Assembly: GCA_016293535.1 (NCBI GenBank)
Contig: JAEDEB010000063.1
Coordinates: 1-12,411 of the forward strand
Length of the DNA stretch: 12,411 bases
Direction: 5' to 3'
Source of the DNA: Bacteroidales bacterium
GTDB taxonomy: Bacteria > Bacteroidota > Bacteroidia > Bacteroidales > UBA932
Part shown: positions 6,102 through 12,411 of the stretch, piece by piece
Numbering within the stretch: position 1 is the first letter of the stretch
Layout of the letters: every line of letters starts with the position of its first letter
Made by a program: the position numbers and the translations under genes
The notes under the pieces: generated by a model
What the model saw: only the letters and a program-made list of their open reading frames with translations
Databases searched by the model: none
What the model was told of the DNA's origin: nothing

Positions 6102-7772
6102 ATGTGTGGATTTACAGCAATTCTTGACATCGCCGACCCCGGCAGGGACTGGAGGACCAAGGCGTTGAAAATGTCAGCCAGAATCCGGCACCGCGGACCG
6201 GACTGGAGCGGAGTATACTGCGGACCGAGGTGCGTTCTCGCACACGAGAGGCTTGCCATAGTCGATCCCCTTTCGGGCGGGCAGCCACTCAGATCCCCGG
6301 ACGGAAAACTTGTGCTTGCCGTCAACGGAGAAATCTACAACCATAAGGAAATACGCGAAAGACTTGCCGGGAAGTATGAATTCCAGACGGGTTCGGACTG
6401 CGAAGTAATCCTTGCCCTCTACAGGGAGAAGGGCACCGACTTCCTCGAGGACCTCAACGGCATTTTCGCATTCACCCTGTACGACATCGAAAAGGACGAA
6501 TATCTCATCGCGAGGGATCCGATAGGAGTGATTCCCCTGTATATCGGCCACGATGCGGACGGCACGACCTATGCCGCGAGCGAGCTCAAGGCACTCGAAG
6601 GCTTCTGCGATGAATATGAGCCCTTCCTTCCGGGTCATCTGTACTCCAGCCGTGACAGGAAAATGGTACGGTGGTACGACAGGGACTGGTTCTCCTACGA
6701 TGCCGTGAAGGACAACGGAGCCTGTGCCGCTGATCTGCGCGAGGCCCTTGCAGCGGCGGTGAAGCGCCAGCTGATGTCGGACGTGCCGTACGGAGTGCTG
6801 CTCAGCGGAGGGCTTGACTCATCCATCACCAGCGCCCTTGCCGCAAGTTTTGCCGAGAAGCGAATAGAGGACGGAAGCCGGAGCGCCGCATGGTGGCCGA
6901 GACTTCACAGTTTCGCTGTGGGACTGAAGGGGGCTCCCGACCTTTCCAAGGCGCGCGAGATGGCAGACTGGCTCGGTACCGTTCATCACGAAATCAACTA
7001 TACAGTGCAGGAGGGCCTGGACGCCATAAGGGACGTCATCTACCACATCGAAACCTACGACGTGACGACGGTCAGGGCATCTACTCCGATGTACCTGCTC
7101 GCACGAGTAATCAAGAGCATGGGCATAAAGATGGTCCTCAGCGGCGAGGGCGCCGACGAAATATTCGGAGGATATCTCTATTTCCACAAAGCCCCCGACG
7201 CAAAGGCCTTCCACGAAGAGACAGTGAGGAAGATATCCAAACTCTACGAATACGACTGCCTTCGCGCCAACAAATCCCTTGCAGCCTGGGGCATAGAGGG
7301 AAGGGTACCTTTCCTGGACAAGGAATTCCTCGACGTAGCGATGAGGCTCAACCCGGCTGCAAAGATGTGTCCCGGGACCACGATGGAGAAGAAGATTCTC
7401 AGGGAAGCCTTCTCGGACATGCTTCCGGAAAGTGTCGCATGGCGTCAGAAGGAACAGTTCAGCGACGGTGTGGGATACAGCTGGATAGACAGTCTCAAGG
7501 AGATGACAGCGGCTGCGGTCAGCGACGAGCAGATGGCCCACGCCGCGGAGAGGTTCCCTATCAACCCACCTATGAACAAGGAGGAATACTATTACAGGAC
7601 CATTTTCGAGGAACATTTCCCGAGTGAGAGTGCCGCACGCAGCGTACCGAGCGTGCCGAGCGTAGCCTGCTCCTCCGCGGTCGCCCTCGAATGGGACGAG
7701 GCGTTCAAAAACACCAACGATCCGAGTGGAAGAGCCGTCCGTGACGTCCATGTGGACGCCTACCGGAAATAA
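6102..7772 (+). CDS. asnB: asparagine synthase (glutamine-hydrolysing)
   Basis: This enzyme makes asparagine from aspartate, glutamine and ATP in the cytoplasm. It has 556 residues, close to the usual length for bacterial AsnB. The N-terminal class II glutaminase domain starts MCGF, so Cys2 becomes the nucleophile after Met removal. It has HERLAIVD (Arg50), NGEIYN (Asn75-Glu77) and GSDCE (Asp99). The synthetase domain carries the pyrophosphate loop SGGLDSS at 235-241 and SGEGADEIFGGY at 347-358. The C-terminal SVACSSAVALEWDEAF and DPSGRAV segments match the family end. The start is fixed by the need for Cys2. AAAGGA at 6088-6093 lies 8 bases before the ATG and could serve as a weak Shine-Dalgarno sequence. 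A 7-of-8 match to TAnnTTTG, TATCTTGG at 6014-6021, is the best promoter candidate I see. The leader contains the inverted repeat and the 28-base repeat. murI follows 32 bases downstream on the same strand. Confidence 0.96.
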   Translation: MCGFTAILDIADPGRDWRTKALKMSARIRHRGPDWSGVYCGPRCVLAHERLAIVDPLSGGQPLRSPDGKLVLAVNGEIYNHKEIRERLAGKYEFQTGSDCEVILALYREKGTDFLEDLNGIFAFTLYDIEKDEYLIARDPIGVIPLYIGHDADGTTYAASELKALEGFCDEYEPFLPGHLYSSRDRKMVRWYDRDWFSYDAVKDNGACAADLREALAAAVKRQLMSDVPYGVLLSGGLDSSITSALAASFAEKRIEDGSRSAAWWPRLHSFAVGLKGAPDLSKAREMADWLGTVHHEINYTVQEGLDAIRDVIYHIETYDVTTVRASTPMYLLARVIKSMGIKMVLSGEGADEIFGGYLYFHKAPDAKAFHEETVRKISKLYEYDCLRANKSLAAWGIEGRVPFLDKEFLDVAMRLNPAAKMCPGTTMEKKILREAFSDMLPESVAWRQKEQFSDGVGYSWIDSLKEMTAAAVSDEQMAHAAERFPINPPMNKEEYYYRTIFEEHFPSESAARSVPSVPSVACSSAVALEWDEAFKNTNDPSGRAVRDVHVDAYRK

Positions 7773-7776
7773 TCCA

Positions 7777-7784
7777 TATATTTG
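7777..7784 (+). promoter_or_regulatory. Bacteroidota -7 element for murI
   Basis: TATATTTG matches TAnnTTTG exactly and sits in the 32-base gap between the asnB stop and the murI start, 20 bases before the ATG. No clear TTTG is present at the -33 distance, which falls inside the end of asnB. murI may therefore have its own promoter in addition to read-through from asnB. Confidence 0.5.
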
Positions 7785-7804
7785 CGCTGTCCAAGCGATT
7801 TTTA

Positions 7805-8569
7805 ATGATAGGAATATTCGACTCAGGCAGCGGAGGACTGTCCGTGTACAGGGAAATATGGAAACTTCTTCCACGTGAGAAATATGTCTATTTCTCCGAC
7901 AACGCGAACTGTCCCTATGGAGAAAAAAGCCGCGAATTCATTGTCGGGCGCGCTGAAGCGATTACGGAACAGCTTCTGGAAAGAGGCTGCGACATCGTGA
8001 CCGTAGCCTGCAACACAGCGACGGCCGCTGCAATCTCTACACTACGCGCCCGATATGACATTCCTTTCATAGGAATGGAGCCTGCCGTGAAACCGGCTGC
8101 ACTGAGTACACGCAGCGGTGTCATCGGAGTCCTCGCCACCGCAGGGACTCTCAAGGCAAGCAAATACCTGGACACAAGGGACAGATACGCCGACGGAATA
8201 AAGGTGGTCGAGCATGTCGGCCAAGGCTTCGTCGAACTCGTGGAGAAAGGCATACTCGATGGGCCTGTCGCCGAGGAGACCGTACGCAGAAGTGTGGAGC
8301 CTCTTGTGGAGGCAGGAGCGGATGTCATAGTGCTCGGCTGCACCCATTACCCTTTCCTGAGTTCCCTGATAGAAAGGGTTGCCGGAAAGGGTGTCAGCAT
8401 CATAGATCCGGCACCTGCAGCAGCCAGGCATCTGCTTGAAGTGATGAAGGAGAAGAGACTTGTCCGTGAAGACGGAAAGCCCGATGCCTCATCCCCGAGG
8501 GATGCAGACATCAGGCTTTTCTCCAGCGGCGACGGGGCCGCGCTCAATGGTATTTTCAGTCTTCTTTAA
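7805..8569 (+). CDS. murI: glutamate racemase
   Basis: This cofactor-independent racemase converts L-glutamate to D-glutamate for the peptide stem of peptidoglycan. The product has 254 residues, slightly short but within the family range. It shows the diagnostic segments in order: IGIFDSGSGGLSV (residues 2-14, with Asp6), SDNANCPYGEKS (31-42), ACNTAT (68-73, catalytic Cys69) and LGCTHYPFL (177-185, catalytic Cys179 with His181). Both catalytic cysteines are present, so activity is expected. The ATG at 7805 places IGIFDSGSGG directly at the N-terminus, as usual. There is no Shine-Dalgarno sequence. It follows asnB on the same strand. Its 3' end overlaps the 3' end of the opposing AsmA-family gene by 14 bases, with no terminator visible between them. 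Confidence 0.96.
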   Translation: MIGIFDSGSGGLSVYREIWKLLPREKYVYFSDNANCPYGEKSREFIVGRAEAITEQLLERGCDIVTVACNTATAAAISTLRARYDIPFIGMEPAVKPAALSTRSGVIGVLATAGTLKASKYLDTRDRYADGIKVVEHVGQGFVELVEKGILDGPVAEETVRRSVEPLVEAGADVIVLGCTHYPFLSSLIERVAGKGVSIIDPAPAAARHLLEVMKEKRLVREDGKPDASSPRDADIRLFSSGDGAALNGIFSLL

Positions 8570-11500
8570 TCTCTTCCTGAAGTTTCTTCAAATCTTCAAA
8601 GGAAACTCCGAGGGAGTCCAGCTTCGCAAGCTTCAGTGAATCGAGCTGTTCGAGATTGGCCGTATCGAGGCTTACAATCTCATTGATTTCCTCACCCTTC
8701 TCAAGCAGCTTCATATCCTTGCCCCCAAGCGTGTCGAGAGGCATCTGCTCGGCAGGAACATAGGCAAGGGAATCCTTGTATGCCTGTATCTCCTTCTGGG
8801 AATCGAACTCCGCCACAGCCTTGTCAATTCCCCTGCGGAAAATGTTGTGGATTAAATCCTTCAGGTTGGCCTTGGACTCATCCACGACCTTGGTGAAGAC
8901 GGGAACCTTCTTTTCCTTTCTGTACTTGGCCTTCCCGAGATGGAACTTGAACTTGTCGAAGTCACCCGAGAGGTCTATTCCGAACTTGAAGAGCAGAGGC
9001 CACTTCATGACGGAAACGTGATATCTGAAAGTCTGGTCGAGGTTCTGCGTGCCGGAAAGGGCAAGTTTGTACCTGTCCACGTCGAGAATGAACGGGAAGA
9101 CCTCGAGTCTGTTGTCCTGAATGAGACCGTTGACCTCCAGATTGTCCACATAGACCTGATTCTTATTCTTGAACATCAGGAGCCTGGTAATCTTCTTGAA
9201 GTCGCCCATATCGTCCACGAGCAGGTCGCGGCCGGAAATCCTGACCACGCCGTTCACGGTAGGAAGAATGACATTCATCTTCTCGTCCAGCGAGGTCGTA
9301 ACCGCAAAACTGCAGTTGAGCAGACCGGAGAAGGACTTTATGACAGGCATCAGGCTGTCCACGGAAGGAAGAAGCTCTATTACCCTCTCCGCAGTGATAT
9401 CCTCCAGATCGACAGTCACTCCCGCCTTGATGTTCTTTTTAGTCTTGGTGGAGTAGAACGCTTCACAGAAGATATTGCCCATATTGGACATCGCTATGAC
9501 GTTGGTAAGCTGGAGACAGCGCTCCTTCATCACGGCCTCGGCCTGAACCCAGTCGAAGACAAGGGTCGAATATTCGATGTTGTTGGCATCGATAAAGAGT
9601 TCCGCATTGACATTCGCGGGCACGATTATCAGCGAGGACAGAGCCGCCGAATCAGGCAGCTCGGCAGAGGCCACAGCGCCCTCATACTCCTCGTCAGAAA
9701 GATTCGAAGCCATACTGAGTTCAGCCTCGTTAACCTTCTGCCCGGCATCCAGGGCTGCAAGAAGCTCATTGGCATTGATATGGTCGGAGCTTACGCGCAG
9801 GTCCAGACCGAGTACGCCCCGTCCCCGGAGCACACGCTTCAGATTGGTCACCCCTCCGCTGAGGCTGATGTCGGACTCGCCGCTGCGCAGGATCATGCTG
9901 CGTACGGAAAGCCTGTCGTTGGTGACATTTATCCTGGCGTTGCTCAGGCGGTTGCGAAGAGGAAAATAAGGCGTGGCAAGAGCTCCGGAAGCAAGAGTCA
10001 GGGTTCCGTCCAGATCCCATTCATTGAAATACTTTGCAAGAGCCCCGCTAAGAGCCAGGTTGATGTCACCCTTTTTGAAATCATCCTCCTGCATCCATTC
10101 CGGAAGTTCCACGACTCTCTCCGCACGTTTTTTCCGGAACGCATATCTGACAACGGAATCCCTCGGCACGTCTGGATATACCTTCGAAAGCGAATCCCTC
10201 AGAGCAGCCATTCTGGCCTTCTTCTCATAAGTATTCATCGCGGCGGTAATGTCCAGGCCCAAACCCCTGACAAACACACGATTAACTCCGCTGCGCAGGG
10301 CCACTCGCGCATTGTTGCTGGAAAGGTGGAGCACAGGTATGTTCCCGTTTCCGTTCTTCGGTCTGACCGTGAAGAACTCCTTTCCCCCGCGAAGGGCAAC
10401 CATGGACGAATCCACGTCGCGCAGACTTATGGACCCGATGTCCAGATACCCGGCGAAAGGCTTCACGTTGTTCAGGGACAGTTCCATGTCGTCGAGTATG
10501 TCCGCAGAGTTCTGCGCGCCTGCAAAGAGCCGTCCGGCCCTCGCGTACATCCCCTTGTATTCCGCGTCCAGAGTATCCACGGCCGCCGAGAGCATCAGAA
10601 CCCTCGCATCCGGGTCCATACTGTCGTCGTACCTGTTCGCCGACGAGCCGAGTTCGACGCGCACACCGCGCAGGAATGCCGAAAGCGTATCCGACGGGAT
10701 GGTGACACCCAGGGTGTCGCAAATCAGACGTCCTGTTATGTCGGCATCGCCTATCCTGTTCATATTCAGCTGAGAAAGCCTTGCCTTCGCATCGAGGGAG
10801 GCATCGAGATTTCCGTCCGCCAATATCTCCAGGGACTCCGGAAGTATGCCCATGGCCTTCGCAATGTCAGCTGAAAGCCTGGCTCCCAGACGTATGTCGG
10901 GGTCCTCGCCTACCAGGTCCCTGACACATCCCGATGCCCCAAAATCCAGACCGTCGGTCTTCACGCTCAGGGTATCCAGGAACAGGTCAAGATCTTCGCC
11001 GGCGCCTCCGTCAGCCTTCGCAAGCATATTCAGGCTGAGGGCCTGATCCACGCCCTTGTACTTGAGCACGGAAGGTGGAACGGTAATAACGGCGTGTATC
11101 TCAGGAATCTCTCCTGACGAAGGGATGTAATCGCCCCTGGCGCTGGCTTCAAGATAGAGGGTTGCATCCGACTCTATCCTGCCAGCTTCCTTCCAGAATG
11201 CCGGTCCATAGTCACGCAGCATCTCTCCAATACGGATCGGAACCATCGAAGCCTCGGCATCGACTGATATCCTGTCCGAATGGAGTACGGCATCGCCTCT
11301 GGCATCGAGAGGAATGCCTGCTACACGGGCCTTGAGCTTGCGCGCCTTCACTACCACTACGCTGTCCTCGGGGAGCGAAGCCCTGGCCTCGAGGGACACA
11401 GGGACGGCTATGCTGTCGCAGCCGCGAAATCTCGCATGTACCAAAGCCTCGGCATCAAGGGAGAAATTCTTCCTGTTGCCGTGAAGGTCCATCTTGTCCA

Positions 11501-12212
11501 GTTCGAAGCGATATGAGTCTTCCTTCAGGAATGCTGCTGCCGCGAGCTTCTGCACCTTGAAATCGCCGCGGCTGGAAAGGAGATTGTCCGTAGCCACCTT
11601 CCCGCGGAGCTCCATAAGTTCAAGATCAAGAGTGGCAGCAATACTATCCTCAGGCATACATAGCACTATGCGGGCATCGTCGCTGAGCTTTAGTTTCCTG
11701 AGCTTGATGCGGAGGGATGAGGAACTTGTATCGCTTTTCTCCTCGGAGGGCGAAGCGAAGATGTTCCAGTTCGCGGTCGAATCATTGTACTGCTTTGCAA
11801 AGATTCTCGGGTGTTCAAGATCAAGCCTGTTGACTCTGACCGTCCCCGCGATGAGAGCGGGAACGCTGAGCGTGGCTGTAAACCTGTCGAAACAGGCAAG
11901 CGTATCGGCCTCTTCCGCGCGCCCCTCCATCATCAGGGCTGTGCTGTCCTCGAATTCTGCAAAACGGTCGTGAGGATAGGTCAGCACCGCATCACTGACC
12001 TTGACGCTGAGATTGGGAAAATGCAGAAGCACCGAAACGCCGGCCTTGCCGAAGCTAAGGTCAGCGTCCATCAGTCGAGGGGCGTATTTGTTGACTATCC
12101 TCGTCGCCACTGCCGGTGAAAGCAATATCTCAAGCACCACCAGCACGGTCAGCAGAGAACCGCCGAACCAGGCAAGGCCCTTCAGGACCTTTGCCTGCCA
12201 TTTCTTTTTCAT
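8556..12212 (-). CDS. AsmA family protein (large, membrane-anchored)
   Basis: This is a very large protein of about 1218 residues with one N-terminal membrane segment (about 12-31, after MKKKWQAK). The rest is a long, beta-rich region exposed outside the cytoplasm. The opening fits AsmA/TamB-like proteins: a short basic start, one helix, then VNKYAPRLMDADLSFGKAGVSVLLHFPNLSVKVSDAVL. The region near 890-1105 resembles the AsmA C-terminal domain, with GVVRISGRDLLVDDMGDFKKITRLLMF. Family members are linked to outer-membrane assembly and lipid transport between membranes; the role here is inferred from that. The C-terminal tail (about 1110-1218) is charged and helical, with LDSLKLAKLDSLG repeats that suggest a coiled coil. 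I choose the ATG at 12212-12210; a TTG two codons upstream overlaps the end of the fumarase gene. The start lies 2 bases after that gene's stop, so translation is likely coupled. Confidence 0.88.
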   Translation of the reverse strand: MKKKWQAKVLKGLAWFGGSLLTVLVVLEILLSPAVATRIVNKYAPRLMDADLSFGKAGVSVLLHFPNLSVKVSDAVLTYPHDRFAEFEDSTALMMEGRAEEADTLACFDRFTATLSVPALIAGTVRVNRLDLEHPRIFAKQYNDSTANWNIFASPSEEKSDTSSSSLRIKLRKLKLSDDARIVLCMPEDSIAATLDLELMELRGKVATDNLLSSRGDFKVQKLAAAAFLKEDSYRFELDKMDLHGNRKNFSLDAEALVHARFRGCDSIAVPVSLEARASLPEDSVVVVKARKLKARVAGIPLDARGDAVLHSDRISVDAEASMVPIRIGEMLRDYGPAFWKEAGRIESDATLYLEASARGDYIPSSGEIPEIHAVITVPPSVLKYKGVDQALSLNMLAKADGGAGEDLDLFLDTLSVKTDGLDFGASGCVRDLVGEDPDIRLGARLSADIAKAMGILPESLEILADGNLDASLDAKARLSQLNMNRIGDADITGRLICDTLGVTIPSDTLSAFLRGVRVELGSSANRYDDSMDPDARVLMLSAAVDTLDAEYKGMYARAGRLFAGAQNSADILDDMELSLNNVKPFAGYLDIGSISLRDVDSSMVALRGGKEFFTVRPKNGNGNIPVLHLSSNNARVALRSGVNRVFVRGLGLDITAAMNTYEKKARMAALRDSLSKVYPDVPRDSVVRYAFRKKRAERVVELPEWMQEDDFKKGDINLALSGALAKYFNEWDLDGTLTLASGALATPYFPLRNRLSNARINVTNDRLSVRSMILRSGESDISLSGGVTNLKRVLRGRGVLGLDLRVSSDHINANELLAALDAGQKVNEAELSMASNLSDEEYEGAVASAELPDSAALSSLIIVPANVNAELFIDANNIEYSTLVFDWVQAEAVMKERCLQLTNVIAMSNMGNIFCEAFYSTKTKKNIKAGVTVDLEDITAERVIELLPSVDSLMPVIKSFSGLLNCSFAVTTSLDEKMNVILPTVNGVVRISGRDLLVDDMGDFKKITRLLMFKNKNQVYVDNLEVNGLIQDNRLEVFPFILDVDRYKLALSGTQNLDQTFRYHVSVMKWPLLFKFGIDLSGDFDKFKFHLGKAKYRKEKKVPVFTKVVDESKANLKDLIHNIFRRGIDKAVAEFDSQKEIQAYKDSLAYVPAEQMPLDTLGGKDMKLLEKGEEINEIVSLDTANLEQLDSLKLAKLDSLGVSFEDLKKLQEEIKED

Positions 12213-12214
12213 TG

Positions 12215-12411
12215 TCAAAGCTGCTTGAAGAAATCGTTACCCTTGTCGTCCACGAGAATGAATGCCGGGAAGTCCACTACGCGTATCTTCCAGATTGCCT
12301 CCATTCCGAGCTCAGGGTACTCGACGCATTCTATGCTCTTGATATTGTTCTGAGCGAGAATGGCTGCAGGGCCACCTATGGAGCCGAGGTAGAAGCCGCC
12401 GTGCTTCTTGC
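12215..12411 (-). CDS. fumB: class I fumarate hydratase, C-terminal 64 codons (partial)
   Basis: Only the end of the gene is in the window; its start lies beyond the right edge. The visible minus-strand frame gives GGFYLGSIGGPAAILAQ, then YPELGMEAIWKIRV, and ends VDFPAFILVDDKGNDFFKQL before a TGA at 12217-12215. This closely matches the C-terminal beta domain of class I, iron-sulfur fumarases (FumA/FumB type), which interconvert fumarate and malate. The iron-sulfur cysteines would be in the missing N-terminal part. The symbol fumB is a convention for class I enzymes; FumA and FumB cannot be told apart here. The AsmA-family gene starts 2 bases after the stop. Confidence 0.93.
   Translation of the reverse strand, partial: KKHGGFYLGSIGGPAAILAQNNIKSIECVEYPELGMEAIWKIRVVDFPAFILVDDKGNDFFKQL

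Noticed and set aside
7640..7672. Short repeats AGCGTNCCG near the 3' end of asnB
   Set aside because: They encode SVPSVPSVACSS, which corresponds to the conserved PSVACS-type C-terminal segment of AsnB, so no special repeat is needed to explain them.
8940..10874. A 644-codon plus-strand frame opposite the AsmA-family gene
   Set aside because: The sequence has the composition of an antisense shadow and no domain pattern; the minus-strand frame reads as a coherent AsmA-like protein.
12216..12218. TTG as start of the AsmA-family gene
   Set aside because: An ATG two codons later gives the normal MKKKW basic start before the membrane helix, and the TTG overlaps the fumarase stop.

Overview
The window reads as chromosomal DNA of a Bacteroidales-type bacterium of moderate GC. 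The signs are promoters of the Bacteroidota TAnnTTTG type, mostly absent Shine-Dalgarno sequences, a tRNA without an encoded CCA end, and protein families typical of the group: a GH78 lipoprotein, a BIG2/FISUMP surface lipoprotein and a very large AsmA-like protein. Genus cannot be assigned from this sequence alone.

Left part (1-947): a possible start of a further minus-strand gene at the very edge, a DUF1963 (YwqG-like) gene on the minus strand, then a plus-strand tRNA-Leu(UAG). The DUF1963 gene and the tRNA are divergent, each with its own TAnnTTTG element. A two-way intrinsic terminator follows the tRNA. Middle part (971-5911): a two-gene minus-strand operon. A lipoprotein alpha-L-rhamnosidase (GH78) is followed 12 bases later by a 788-residue lipoprotein with three BIG2 domains, about three beta-sandwich modules and a C-terminal FISUMP-type domain. 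No SusC/SusD-like genes, sigma/anti-sigma pair or hybrid sensor lies in view, so this is not a standard polysaccharide utilisation locus as far as can be seen.

Right part (6102-12411): plus-strand asnB (glutamine-dependent asparagine synthetase) and murI (glutamate racemase), then, converging on murI with a 14-base tail overlap, a minus-strand AsmA-family gene of about 1218 codons. Its own upstream neighbour, only 2 bases away, is the 3' end of a class I fumarate hydratase cut by the window edge. The right part is ordinary housekeeping: nitrogen metabolism, peptidoglycan precursor supply, envelope biogenesis and the TCA cycle.

The less explained material lies in the intergenic DNA. An imperfect inverted repeat flanks and overlaps the rhamnosidase promoter in the 190-base divergent gap. 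A near-identical 28-base direct repeat lies upstream of both DUF1963 and asnB. A 10-base perfect inverted repeat sits in the asnB leader and shares one arm with that 28-base repeat. I saw no CRISPR array, transposase, phage gene or recognisable defence system. There is no gene-free stretch longer than 190 bases.
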